Source of the DNA: JAGNLM01 sp964439835
GTDB taxonomy: Bacteria > Pseudomonadota > Gammaproteobacteria > JAABTG01
Length of the DNA stretch: 64,000 nt
NCBI GenBank assembly: GCA_964439835.1
Contig: CAYTPQ010000015.1
Location: forward strand, 1 to 64,000
Reading direction: 5' to 3'
A program made the position numbers and the translations under genes. This document shows, in pieces, positions 42,035-51,676 of the stretch (position 1 is its first letter; each line of letters opens with the position of its first letter). The notes beneath the pieces are model-generated. The model made no database searches. It worked only from the letters and a program-made list of their open reading frames with translations, and was not told the origin of the DNA.

Positions 42035-43291
42035 ATGCGGTCAGACGACAAGGACGGAAGCACGGAGGCTCGCGGCACGACCGGCCGGCCAGCCTCCCCC
42101 GGCAGGGCCGAGGAGATTGAGCGGGACCCGGTGCGGGGCTCGAGCGTCTGGCGGGATTCCCTGCGCGCGGTTCCGAAGAGCGTCTGGTTCAGCGTGGCCG
42201 TCCTCGCCATCGCCGCCCTGGCGTTCGGCGTAAAGCGCTACCTCGACACCCGCGTCGCGTGGGGCTACACGCTGATTGATTCGAAGGTGCCGGCCGTGGA
42301 TCGGCAGATGTACTGGCTCGACAACGAGCGTGTGCTCTTTCTCGGTGGTGAACTGATTCGCGAGGGGCCGGACTTTGGAAAGTACCGAGGCGCGATGTTG
42401 ATTTACGACGTCCGAAAGCGCGAGACAACCGTCTACCGGCGTGACGTGCGAAGCCTCCTTTGCGTAGCAGACAAGCACGTGGCGTACACGGTGGACGAAG
42501 GCGGGGAAGAGAAGCGGTACGACGGGGAATTGGGGAAAGAGCTCCACATTCCCTGGAGGACCAAGCAGGAGGTGGCGGCGGCGCCAGACCTGCGGGCCAA
42601 CCCGCTTACGTGCAGACTTTTTGACCATGGCCCCTACAAGCGAGAAGGCAAAGCCGTGAAGCCGCTGCGGGACGGTGACGGTGTTCTGGAGCTAGGACCG
42701 CTCGTTCGCGAGGAGTGGTACCAGCAGAATCCCATTCGTCTGATTCGTGGTTCCGACGGGGCGGCCATCGAACTGCCCATCGAGCGGAGGCAGGCGTACC
42801 ACGTGCACTACGCGCCCTTTCGGGGCGAGTATCTCCTTATGCGTTCCCTGTATCAGCCGGCCACGATCGAGTGGAGCGGTAAGTCTTGTGAACCCATCTG
42901 GTGGCTTCGGCCGGACGGGAGCACCGAGAAGGAGTGCTTACCCTACCTACCGGTCTTGTCGCTCGGGTTCGGGCACGCGATACCATGGCGCCACGGGGTG
43001 GTTTTCTCCTATCACCGGGGTGCCGGACAGTTTGGCCCGGGGGACGGTGGACTTTACCTCTGGAGGCGCTACGGCCTCCCGCGCCGCGTTCTGCCGGGTG
43101 TCCTGAGCTACGGAGTGCTCGGGCATCCGGTGGTATCTCCGGATGGTTGCAGAGTCGCCTTCGGTTACGCACAGAACATGAGTCAGAACAGGGTGCCGGA
43201 GCGTACCCTGAGGGTGCTGGAGCTGTGTCAAGGAGACCATGCGAATGGACAGGGAAGTCCTGAATCAGATCGCGTTACACGCAAGCCGTGA
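42035..43291 (+). CDS. Membrane-anchored protein of unknown function paired with the RTX lipase
   Basis: About 418 residues from ATG 42035. A polar N-terminus, one TM (SVAVLAIAALAFGV, about 57-72) and a large extracytoplasmic domain. Short recurring beta-like segments (MYWLDNERVLFLGGELI, HPVVSPDGCRVAFGYAQ) hint at a beta-propeller, but no family is recognised. Base composition looks lower in GC than neighbouring genes. Its last 53 bp overlap the start of the giant RTX gene, so the two are likely translated together. An accessory, anchoring or protective role toward the RTX protein is possible; none is shown. Confidence 0.7.
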   Translation: MRSDDKDGSTEARGTTGRPASPGRAEEIERDPVRGSSVWRDSLRAVPKSVWFSVAVLAIAALAFGVKRYLDTRVAWGYTLIDSKVPAVDRQMYWLDNERVLFLGGELIREGPDFGKYRGAMLIYDVRKRETTVYRRDVRSLLCVADKHVAYTVDEGGEEKRYDGELGKELHIPWRTKQEVAAAPDLRANPLTCRLFDHGPYKREGKAVKPLRDGDGVLELGPLVREEWYQQNPIRLIRGSDGAAIELPIERRQAYHVHYAPFRGEYLLMRSLYQPATIEWSGKSCEPIWWLRPDGSTEKECLPYLPVLSLGFGHAIPWRHGVVFSYHRGAGQFGPGDGGLYLWRRYGLPRRVLPGVLSYGVLGHPVVSPDGCRVAFGYAQNMSQNRVPERTLRVLELCQGDHANGQGSPESDRVTRKP

Positions 43292-46200
43292 GTCCTACGG
43301 ACACGATAACGATCTGTTGCCGGCTGAAGGATTCATCCGCCGGACGGATCTGAGCATCGTCGACAGTGGCACTGGCCTACGCGCCAGTGTGTATCAGCGC
43401 GAGCTTCGCGACGGCGAAGGCCGCCCTCTAGGGAAGTTCGATTACGTCGTCGCCTTCGCCGGAACCGAAGACTGGCAGGATGCGTACGCGGACATCCGGC
43501 TGGGTTGGGACCAGTGGGGGATGAGCCGCGACGCGCTCCTCGACAAACTGGCCGGTCTATCTTCCTCAGGAACTATCCACTTCACCGGCCACTCCCTCGG
43601 TGGTGCGCTCGCCCAGTATGCGGCCTACGAGTTCAGCCACTCCCATCGAGAGTTCCTCAGGAGTCAGTTTCTGCCGGTTGTGCCTCCCGACATCACCCTC
43701 ACCACCTTCAACGCCCTCGGCGGCATGGATGCGCTGGAGGAGCATTCTGGGGAGCTCGCGGGCGGCGCGCTTCCACACTACGACCCCGAGGTCTTCGCCG
43801 GCATCGACACCGCGCACTTTTTCGTGCGCGGCGACCTGGTGGCGCGGCTCGGCGGCGGGCACGTGGGCGGCAACACCCAGGAGTTGGTGTTGGGCACGGA
43901 GTCCGCGCCCACGCTCGACTTCCTGACCGCCCACGCCCTCGACACGATCTACGCCGCGGCCTCGGGGCCTGACGGCTTGCCGGGGCTGTTCGCAAACGCC
44001 TGGCCGATTGCCCCCGCCTATCTCGACGTCTCCACCAGCCAGCGGCTGGCTGCGGCCCTGGGCGACCTGTTCAACGACAGCGACTTCCGGGGCCTGGAGC
44101 CCGGCCTCCGGCTTGCCGGCGGCGTGGTGCTCGCCCTGGCCATGGCGCCGGCCGCGGAGGTGGAGGGGCTGGCGAACGCCCTGGTCGAGAACTTCAAGCT
44201 CTCGGGCGGGTACGACGACCTGAGCTTCCGGTCGCGCTTCGGGCTGTTGGCGCTCTCCAACTGGGGGCGGGTGCAGGATGCGATCAGCCGGATCGGGGGC
44301 ACCGTCGCGCAGGCGACGTTCGTCGGGGTGGGCGCGACCCTCGTTCTGGCCGCCGGCATCGCCGACCTGGTGGGCTCCGGTGACCGCGCGGCCACCGAGT
44401 CCCTGCTCAAGGTCCTGGCGATGGGGTTCCGACCGGACACCTCCTTCGACGAGGAGATCGCCGGTTTGGTCGCCGGCCCGCGCGGTGACCCGCTGCTGCG
44501 TACCGGGCTCTGGGTCGCGGCGGTCGAAGGGGCGTCCTCGGAGACCTTTGTCAGCCGGGTCGGCGCCGTGCTGCACGGTCTGGGGCTGGGCGAAGACGAG
44601 GCGGCGCGGCAGGCGCTGCACGAAAAGCTGGCGGTACCCGAGGACTGGCTGGACGGGTCCCTCCGGTTTCTCTACGACCGAGCCCGGGTCGTGGGACTGG
44701 ACCCGCTGGTCTTCGGCCTCGACCTGGCCCGTGCGGCCGTGGAGGCGGCCCCAGCGTTCCTGGGTGATCGGGGCGCTGGGATGACGGCGGAGCTGTCCGA
44801 GACCCTCGGCCACCACGTGGTGGGCCTGGCGGCGGGCGTCGCCGACGGCGTGGCGGGGTATCGCATCGACGACCCGCGCAGCCTGCTGTCCCGTCCCGAC
44901 GGCGTTACTGCGGCCGACGTGGACCGCTACCGCGACGTCATCACCCAGCATCTCGGCGCGCTCGGCGGAAGCGGCGAGTCCCTGCGTGGGGCGCTGGCCG
45001 ACGCACGCGACCTGCTGGAGCGGGCGGGGCAGGGCATCCAGGTCCGTCCGAGCACGGACGGCCAGGGCCTCGAAGGGGGGCTGGAGGCGCTGGCGGCCGC
45101 GGACCCGGCGCTGGTGGTGCCGTTCACCGTCACGTTGCGGTATGCCGCCCCGGCGGGCGGTCAGGCGATGCGGCTGACCCTGGACGGCGCCGCTGGCGAG
45201 CCGATCCAGCTGCTCGGCGCCTCGGTCGAGGCGCTCGCGGAAGGCGCCGGCGAGACGGGCAACCCCCAGTGGCTGCTGACCGTCGCCGAGGGCGCAACCA
45301 GCGCCACGGTCTTCGCCGTTTTCACCGGAGGCCTCGACCGCTTCCCCGTGCCCGCCTACAGCCTCGGCGCGGCGCTGACGACCGCCGCGGGCGTCCAGAC
45401 CCACGACGGCGCCGTCCTCGGCGACGTCGCCGTGACGGGTCCTGCGGCCCCGGGCGCCGCGGTCTACCTGACGAGCGACGCCGAGGACTACGACCTGCAG
45501 CCGGCCGCATTCGCCGGTACACCGGCGGTGTTCGCCGACGCCGGCGACGACCGCGTGAGCCTGTGGGGCCCGGCGCCGGCCGGAGCCGTGGTCCACGGGG
45601 GCTCGGGCGCCGACCTGATCGACGCGCGCTTCCTCCAGCTGACCGTGGCCGACGCAGGCGCCGAGCTCCAGGGCGGCACTCAGAACGACGTGCTCCAAGG
45701 CAGTCCGGGACGGGACCGCCTGGACGGCGGCGCGGACCACGACGTGCTCTTCGGCTACGAAGGGGCGGACTGGCTCCAGGGTGGGGCGGGTAACGACTGG
45801 CTCGATGGCGGGGAGGGGGCCGACCTGGTCCTGGACCGGGACGGCGGCGACGTCCTCCTCGGCGGGGCCGGCGCCGACTGGGTGTCCGGTGGTCCGGGGG
45901 AAGACCGTATCTTCGGCGACGCCACCGGGCTCTTCGGGCTCTGGGACGGCGCCACCCGCACCGTGCGGGCGCCAATCGCCGACGACCTCTTCGCCGCCGG
46001 CGACTACGGCATCGTGCTCGAGGCCGACTCTGCCGCCGCGGGTGCGGACGTGCTCGAAGGCGGCGACGGCCGGGACAGCCTGTTCGGCGGCCTGGGCGCG
46101 GACAGCCTGCGGGGCGGCGCCGACGCCGACCACCTGGAAGGGGAAGGCGGCGGCGACCGCCTCGACGGGGGCGACGGCGACGACGTCCTCTGGGGTGATC

Positions 46201-49200
46201 GCTCTCCGGCGACGGTGGCCGAGGACGGGCGTGTCCTCTACCGCGCCACAGTTGCCGGCGGCGAAGTCCGCTACCACTGGCGCAGCCACGCCGCGGGGGC
46301 CGACGTCGCCGGTAACGACACCCTGATGGGCGGCGAGGGGCGGGACGCCCTCTTCGGCCAGGAGGGCGACGACTCGCTGGACGGGGGCGGTGGGGACGAC
46401 CGGCTCGAAGGCGGGCCGGGCAACGACGTGCTGACGGGAGGGCCCGGCGCCGACTACCTGACGGGGGGCGAGGGCGACGACGTCTACCGCTTCACGGCCG
46501 GTGACGGCGCCAACCTGGTCGAGGACGAGGGCGGCGTGGACGCCATCGCCTTTGCCGTAGGCCTCTCCTCGGACTCCGTCACCGCGACTTGGGTCGGAGA
46601 GGACCTGGCCCTCACGGACGCCGACGGCACCCTGCAGGTTCGGCTGCCGGGCTGGTTCTCCCAGGGGCCGTCGATCGAGCGGGTCGAGTGGGCCGACGGC
46701 ACGCACTGGACCGCGGAATTCCTGACCGCCCAGGCGTTGCGCCAGGCCGGCACCGACGCGGACGACGTGCTCGACGGCCACGACGGGCTGGGCGACGTCC
46801 TCGAGTCCGGTGCCGGCAACGACCGGCTGCGCGGGCGCGGCGGCGCCGACGTCCTGCGCGGGGGGGCTGGCGCGGATTGGCTGGACGGCGGCTCCGGCAA
46901 CGACACGCTGGACGGGGGTGACGGCGCGGACCTCTACGTCCTCGGCGCCGGCGACGACCTGGTGGCCGACGCCGGCCCGACCGGCGAGGTGAACCGGATC
47001 CGGCTTGGCCCAGGGACCGTCTCGGCCGACCTGACCGCCACCCGCTCGGGCGAAGACCTGGTGCTGCGGTGGTCCGCGCCGGACGTGCCGGCGGGGGACG
47101 GCGATGGCGCGGACGCGGGCGAGGGGGCGGTGACGGTCCAGGGCTACTTCGCAGACCCGGGGCGGTGGGCCCTGGAGCTTGCGAGCGGTGCGCCGGTCTC
47201 CGTCGCCGAGCTGCTGGGCGAGCTGCCGGCGCCGAGTGACGCCCTGCGCCCGGTCTGGGAGACCTTCGAGCAGGCCCAGTACGCGCGGCTGACTCGCGAG
47301 GCGGACTACGGCAACCGGGTAGGGGCGGGGATCGACGCGCCGCTCGACACCGAGGTGGCCATCGTCCACTACGCCTTCGAGACCCCGCCGTTCCAACGGT
47401 TTGAGACCGAAGACGGCTGGTACTTCCCCGACATGCCGGGGGCGTACGCCGGAAAGGGGTCCTACTGGAGCTGGACCGGCACACCGCCGGGTACCCGCTT
47501 CGAGTACCGGGTCGAGGTGGTGACTTCGCAGGTGGCCGCGCCGGGTGGGGAGGTCGAGCGCGCCCAGGCGGTGTCCTACGAGGAGTCCGAGCGCCGCGGC
47601 GAGCTGGTGCTGTCCTCCCGCGGCGGTTTCTGGACCGACCCCGACGGCTCCGGTGTGTCCTACCGCCAGGCGGTCGATGTTGCCTACGCAGGTGAGGGCT
47701 CGCGGGGCTCGGGTCTCGCCGTGGTCGTCCCCGTTTCTACCGAGACGGCCCGGCTGCAGCGGATCCTGGGCACCGACGGCGACGACCGGGTGCCCGCGGT
47801 CTACGGCAGTGCCCCGAGCCTGATCGACGGCCGCGGCGGGGACGACTTCCTCTCGGGGGGCGAGGGCGTGTCCGACCTGCTCCACGGCGGCGAAGGCCAG
47901 GACACATTGGAGGGCCTCGGTGGGGGCGACGTCCTCATCGGCGGCGCCGGCAGCGACCTGCTGCGTGGCGGGGAGGGGTCCGACACCTACCACTTCTTCG
48001 CCGGCCAGGCCGGGGTCGACGTGTTGGAAGACGACGGCCTGGCGGTCTCGCCGAGCGCGGTGAGCTGGATGCTGGAGGCGGGTCTGCCGAACGGCGAGTG
48101 GCGGGACTACGAGGGGGTGCTCGACTACCTGCGCTGGTTGCCGGACGACCAGGCGGGCGCGCTGACGGAGTGGCTCTCTGCATGGGGACTGCCGGCCACG
48201 CCGCAGACCGATACCGTCCGGCTGGACGTCGCCGCGGATGCCGTACAGGTCGGGCGGACGGAGCACGACGGCCGTGCCGCGCTGGCGCTGCGCTGGGGGC
48301 CGGACCTGGGCGAGGGGCTGGTGGTGCCGCTGCGCGAGGTCGGCCGGGACCTGGTCGGATTCGGGGTGGAGAGCTTCGAGTTCCTGGACGCCAGCCGTTC
48401 GCTAAACGAGCTCCTGAGCGCCCTGTCGCCGCTGGCGGCCGAGTTCCCGCGCCCGGTCGGGTACTCGACGGCCTGGGTCGGAACGGTCTGGGACGACGAG
48501 GGCTGGGGCGACGCCGGCTCGGACTACCTAGCCGGGGCCGCCGGTCACGACACCCTTCGGGGCTACGACGGCGACGACTGGCTGGAGGGCGGCGACGGCA
48601 ACGACCGCCTGCTGGGCGGATGGGGCAACGACGTGCTGGTCGGCGGCGAGGGGTCGGACCGGTTGATAGGCGGCCCGGGAGACGACACCTTCCTGGTCCG
48701 CGGTTTCACGGGCGGCCGTGACCGCTTCGTCGGCGGCGCGGGGTTCGACCGCATCGTCGGCAGCCCCGATGACGATCGAATTCGCGTCAGCCGCTTTGGC
48801 CCAGAGGATGGGATCGAGGAGATCGACGGGGCGGGGGGCGGCGATCTGCTGGCAGGCACCGCGGCCGACGACCTGATCGATCTCAGCGCCACCCGCCTGG
48901 TGGGCGGCTGGCGGGTGGACGCCGGGGCGGGGAACGACCGGCTGGTCGGCACGGCAGAGGCCGACGTCCTGATCGGAGGGGCGGGCGACGACACCCTGGC
49001 CGGAGGTCCCGGGGGAGACACCTACCGCTTCGCCCTGGGCCACGGCGCCGACGTCATCGACGAGTTGGGTGGGGGGGACGGCGTCGACCGGCTGATCCTG
49101 GGGATCGGCTTCCGGCCGGTGGACGTGGGGCTGCGCCGGGACGGCGGTGACCTCTCCCTGAGCTTCGGCGCCGGCGCGGACGGCGTGCGGGTGCTCGGCT

Positions 49201-49406
49201 GGTTCGACGACCCCTCGCGGCGCCTGGAGCGGGTCGTGCTCGCTGACGGCGGCCGGTTGCTCGCGCGTCAGGTGGACGGCCTGATCCAGGCCATGGCCAC
49301 CTTCACGGCCGGGCGCGGGGTCGACACCTGGCAGGCGGCGGCCGCACTCGCCCCCGACGATGCGGCAAGCCTGGTCGCCCCCTACTGGGGTACCGCGAGC
49401 GGTTGA
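43239..49406 (+). CDS. Giant RTX protein with N-terminal lipase class 3 domain
   Basis: 2055 residues. The N-terminal 240 residues form a lipase-3/alpha-beta hydrolase: nucleophile elbow FTGHSLGGALAQYAAYE (Ser near 117), a likely Asp in FVRGDLVARLG and His in FLTAHALDTIYAA. About 240-780 is unassigned. From about 780 on, blocks of Ca-binding GGxGxDxLx repeats (near 786-900, 935-1090, 1168-1242, 1526-1585, 1765-1818, 1895-1930) alternate with three segments like the haemolysin-Ca-bind-related domain (for example VQGYFADPGRWALE, RVLGWFDDPSRRLERV). This is a type I secretion substrate. Start: AAGGAG lies 3 nt before ATG 43239 and 9 nt before in-frame ATG 43245. Confidence 0.92.
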   Translation: MRMDREVLNQIALHASRESYGHDNDLLPAEGFIRRTDLSIVDSGTGLRASVYQRELRDGEGRPLGKFDYVVAFAGTEDWQDAYADIRLGWDQWGMSRDALLDKLAGLSSSGTIHFTGHSLGGALAQYAAYEFSHSHREFLRSQFLPVVPPDITLTTFNALGGMDALEEHSGELAGGALPHYDPEVFAGIDTAHFFVRGDLVARLGGGHVGGNTQELVLGTESAPTLDFLTAHALDTIYAAASGPDGLPGLFANAWPIAPAYLDVSTSQRLAAALGDLFNDSDFRGLEPGLRLAGGVVLALAMAPAAEVEGLANALVENFKLSGGYDDLSFRSRFGLLALSNWGRVQDAISRIGGTVAQATFVGVGATLVLAAGIADLVGSGDRAATESLLKVLAMGFRPDTSFDEEIAGLVAGPRGDPLLRTGLWVAAVEGASSETFVSRVGAVLHGLGLGEDEAARQALHEKLAVPEDWLDGSLRFLYDRARVVGLDPLVFGLDLARAAVEAAPAFLGDRGAGMTAELSETLGHHVVGLAAGVADGVAGYRIDDPRSLLSRPDGVTAADVDRYRDVITQHLGALGGSGESLRGALADARDLLERAGQGIQVRPSTDGQGLEGGLEALAAADPALVVPFTVTLRYAAPAGGQAMRLTLDGAAGEPIQLLGASVEALAEGAGETGNPQWLLTVAEGATSATVFAVFTGGLDRFPVPAYSLGAALTTAAGVQTHDGAVLGDVAVTGPAAPGAAVYLTSDAEDYDLQPAAFAGTPAVFADAGDDRVSLWGPAPAGAVVHGGSGADLIDARFLQLTVADAGAELQGGTQNDVLQGSPGRDRLDGGADHDVLFGYEGADWLQGGAGNDWLDGGEGADLVLDRDGGDVLLGGAGADWVSGGPGEDRIFGDATGLFGLWDGATRTVRAPIADDLFAAGDYGIVLEADSAAAGADVLEGGDGRDSLFGGLGADSLRGGADADHLEGEGGGDRLDGGDGDDVLWGDRSPATVAEDGRVLYRATVAGGEVRYHWRSHAAGADVAGNDTLMGGEGRDALFGQEGDDSLDGGGGDDRLEGGPGNDVLTGGPGADYLTGGEGDDVYRFTAGDGANLVEDEGGVDAIAFAVGLSSDSVTATWVGEDLALTDADGTLQVRLPGWFSQGPSIERVEWADGTHWTAEFLTAQALRQAGTDADDVLDGHDGLGDVLESGAGNDRLRGRGGADVLRGGAGADWLDGGSGNDTLDGGDGADLYVLGAGDDLVADAGPTGEVNRIRLGPGTVSADLTATRSGEDLVLRWSAPDVPAGDGDGADAGEGAVTVQGYFADPGRWALELASGAPVSVAELLGELPAPSDALRPVWETFEQAQYARLTREADYGNRVGAGIDAPLDTEVAIVHYAFETPPFQRFETEDGWYFPDMPGAYAGKGSYWSWTGTPPGTRFEYRVEVVTSQVAAPGGEVERAQAVSYEESERRGELVLSSRGGFWTDPDGSGVSYRQAVDVAYAGEGSRGSGLAVVVPVSTETARLQRILGTDGDDRVPAVYGSAPSLIDGRGGDDFLSGGEGVSDLLHGGEGQDTLEGLGGGDVLIGGAGSDLLRGGEGSDTYHFFAGQAGVDVLEDDGLAVSPSAVSWMLEAGLPNGEWRDYEGVLDYLRWLPDDQAGALTEWLSAWGLPATPQTDTVRLDVAADAVQVGRTEHDGRAALALRWGPDLGEGLVVPLREVGRDLVGFGVESFEFLDASRSLNELLSALSPLAAEFPRPVGYSTAWVGTVWDDEGWGDAGSDYLAGAAGHDTLRGYDGDDWLEGGDGNDRLLGGWGNDVLVGGEGSDRLIGGPGDDTFLVRGFTGGRDRFVGGAGFDRIVGSPDDDRIRVSRFGPEDGIEEIDGAGGGDLLAGTAADDLIDLSATRLVGGWRVDAGAGNDRLVGTAEADVLIGGAGDDTLAGGPGGDTYRFALGHGADVIDELGGGDGVDRLILGIGFRPVDVGLRRDGGDLSLSFGAGADGVRVLGWFDDPSRRLERVVLADGGRLLARQVDGLIQAMATFTAGRGVDTWQAAAALAPDDAASLVAPYWGTASG

Positions 49407-49412
49407 GGGTCC

Positions 49413-49444
49413 GGGCCGGGGCGGCGCGGACGCAGCCCCGGCCC
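49413..49444 (+). terminator. Hairpin after the RTX gene
   Basis: GGGCCGGGGC (49413-49422) pairs exactly with GCCCCGGCCC (49435-49444) just after the stop codon. It lacks a T-run, so it may only protect the transcript end. Confidence 0.4.
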
Positions 49445-49603
49445 TGGCCCGCGCCGCGCTTGCCCGGATCGCCGAGCCCTCGCGGCCGTTCGCGCCGCCC
49501 ACCGACTATCCTTTAGGCGTTGACGACCCCGTTCCGTGGCGGCGCCGCCGGTCGCGTGGGCTGACCGGGACGTGCGCCACGGCCCCACCCGGAGACGAGC
49601 GCG

Positions 49604-50707
49604 ATGAAGATCACGTTGAGCGTCATCAAGGCCGACATCGGCTCGGTCGGCGGCCACATCTGCCCCTCGGAGGGCCTGCTCGAGTCGGTGCGGGCCTACG
49701 TGCACCGGCACGGCGAGGGATTGCTCATCGACACCTACGTCAGCCACACCGGCGACGACATCGCCATCCTCATGACGCACACCCACGGCGCGGGCGACGA
49801 GCGGGTGCACAAGCTCGCCTGGGGCGCCTTTCTGGAGGGCACCGCGGTGGCGAAGGCCGAGGGGCTCTACGGCGCCGGCCAGGACCTCCTGAAGGACGCC
49901 TTCTCCGGCAACGTCCGGGGGATGGGGCCGGCCGTGGCGGAACTCGAGTTCGAGGAGCGCCCGAGCGAGCCGTTCCTGTTCTTCGCCGGCGACAAGACCG
50001 ACCCCGGGGCCTTCAACCTGCCGCTCTACCTGGCCTTCGTCGACCCGATGAACACCCCGGGGCTGATCCTGGCCCCGTCGATGGGCAAGGGATTCCGGTT
50101 CCTCATCATGGACGTGGCGTATACGGAGGGCGACCGGGTCATCGAGCTGAACGCCCCGGAGGACCTCTACGCCATCGCCGCGCTGTTGCGCGACACCGAG
50201 CGCTACGTGGTCGAGTCGGTCTGGTCGCGGTCGACTGGCGAGCAGGCGGTGGTTGCCTCCACCTCGCGACTGCACAACATCGCCGGCAAGTACACCGGCA
50301 AGGACGACCCGGTGATGCTGGTGCGGGTGCAGAAGGACTTTCCCGCCACCGGCGAGATCCTGGCCCCCTACGCGCTCGGCCCCTACGTCGCCGGCTGCAT
50401 GCGCGGCTCCCACCAGATGCCGCTGATGCCGGTGCCGCTCGCCTCGGGGATCAGCTACTTCGACGGCCCGCCGGTGATGAGCTGCGCCGCCTTCTCGATG
50501 CGCGACGGGCTGCTGACCGGCCCGGTGGACGCCTTTGCCCACCCGTTCTGGGACACGGTCCGCGAGCGGGTCTCCCACAAGGCCCTCGACATGCGCCGCC
50601 AGGGCTTCTTCGGCGCTGCCATGCTGCCCTGGTCCGAGCTGGAGTACACCGGGATCACCGAGAAGCTGGCTGCCCTGGATGCGCGATTCCAGGTTCGGTC
50701 TTCCTGA
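49604..50707 (+). CDS. Class V fructose-1,6-bisphosphate aldolase/phosphatase
   Basis: 367 residues. The bifunctional archaeal-type enzyme, recognisable from the opening MKITLSVIKADIGSVGGH (metal-binding Asp and His), THTHGAGDERVHKLAWGAF, FFAGDKTDPGAFNLPLYLAF and the closing MRRQGFFGAAMLPWSELEY. It makes fructose-6-phosphate from triose phosphates in one protein and acts only in the gluconeogenic direction, fitting an autotroph running the Calvin cycle. GGAGACGAGCG precedes ATG 49604. It stands between the RTX gene and a degenerate gene. Confidence 0.92.
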   Translation: MKITLSVIKADIGSVGGHICPSEGLLESVRAYVHRHGEGLLIDTYVSHTGDDIAILMTHTHGAGDERVHKLAWGAFLEGTAVAKAEGLYGAGQDLLKDAFSGNVRGMGPAVAELEFEERPSEPFLFFAGDKTDPGAFNLPLYLAFVDPMNTPGLILAPSMGKGFRFLIMDVAYTEGDRVIELNAPEDLYAIAALLRDTERYVVESVWSRSTGEQAVVASTSRLHNIAGKYTGKDDPVMLVRVQKDFPATGEILAPYALGPYVAGCMRGSHQMPLMPVPLASGISYFDGPPVMSCAAFSMRDGLLTGPVDAFAHPFWDTVRERVSHKALDMRRQGFFGAAMLPWSELEYTGITEKLAALDARFQVRSS

Positions 50708-50870
50708 GCGGCACCCCGGGGCGCCGTGTAGCCGACCCCCGGCCCCGGTAGCTAGCGTCAGCCGGGACCGGGTTTCCTTCGGCAGGTGTGAACGTCTGCG
50801 ACAGGGCAGACGCGGATGCCGACCATCAGGGGGGCGCCAAGGGAGGCGGACAGCCCGTGGCGGACGCCGG

Positions 50871-51073
50871 TCATCCGCGCCGGTAGGTCCCCATCAGCTG
50901 GGCGCGACCGATCACGTGGCCCTCCATGGCCTTTTCCAGCTTCACCTTGGTCGGCTGGCGGAGGTCCGGCAGCACCACGTCCAGGGCGTAGAGCTTGTGG
51001 AAATAGCGGTGGCGCCCGACGGGGGGGGCCGCCGTACCCGGTGCGCTTCCAGTCGTTCACTCCCTCGCGGGTG
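50871..51073 (-). pseudogene. Remnant of a PEBP-family (YbhB/YbcL-like) gene, frameshifted and lacking its N-terminus
   Basis: Reading the minus strand, GTREGVNDWKRTGYGGP is followed after a shift of frame at a run of eight C (about 51020-51027) by RHRYFHKLYALDVVLPDL and KLEKAMEGHVIGRAQLMGTY, then a stop at 50871. These are the C-terminal motifs of phosphatidylethanolamine-binding proteins. The first 90 or so residues are absent upstream. The frameshift could be a homopolymer sequencing error, but the missing N-terminus cannot. Confidence 0.7.
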
Positions 51074-51124
51074 CCGGAGGCCACCGACTGCCTGCGCCGG
51101 GGCGGCGACGTACGCCGCGCCTCC

Positions 51125-51541
51125 TCAGCGCAGGACCTCGGCCAGCCGGCGCACCGCCGTTCCCGGGTCGCCCTCCAGCCACTCGGCCATCGCCTCGGCG
51201 CCGGCGTCGTGGTCCGGCTGGCCCTCGGGCTCGGCCGCGCGCGTCATCGCCCGGCCGACCAGGTGGCTCACCTCCTGCTCCTGCATCTTCCGCGCTCCGC
51301 GCAGGTACATGACCAGCACCGCCAGGGCCTCGGTCTCGCCGAGGCCGCGGCTCTCGGCCAGGGCGCCGGCCGCGCCCAGCAGGAAGGTCGCGTAGCGCTC
51401 GCGCTCGGCCGGGATGGTGAGGGTGCGGGTGTCCACCAGCGCCAGGGAGGGCCGGGTGAAGGACTCGAGCTTCGCCCGCAGCTTCTCCAGCTCCCGGGAC
51501 AGGTCGGGCTTGCCGAACGTTCGCCTGAGCCAGCTCCGCAT
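51125..51541 (-). CDS. Hypothetical helical protein
   Basis: 138 residues beginning MRSWLRRTFGKPDLSRELEK, mostly Ala/Leu/Glu/Arg and predicted helical, with no TM or Cys. No family recognised. It is divergent from the MBL-fold hydrolase gene; codon use matches the surroundings, supporting a real gene. Confidence 0.6.
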   Translation of the reverse strand: MRSWLRRTFGKPDLSRELEKLRAKLESFTRPSLALVDTRTLTIPAERERYATFLLGAAGALAESRGLGETEALAVLVMYLRGARKMQEQEVSHLVGRAMTRAAEPEGQPDHDAGAEAMAEWLEGDPGTAVRRLAEVLR

Positions 51542-51676
51542 GGATCGATACCTCGCCGGCGGTCGTGCAGGGGGGCCGCGCTTTCGTGGATACTGGGCGG
51601 GAAGTATCAGCGAAGGCGCCTTGGATCAAGGCTCGCGGGTCGGGGTATCGCGGGCATGCTGCGGGAGGAACTCGGT

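Noticed and set aside
43566..48266. 1566-codon open frame on the minus strand opposite the RTX gene
   Set aside because: Shadow of GC-rich codons in the RTX gene; low-complexity His/Gly/Val/Arg content and no domains.
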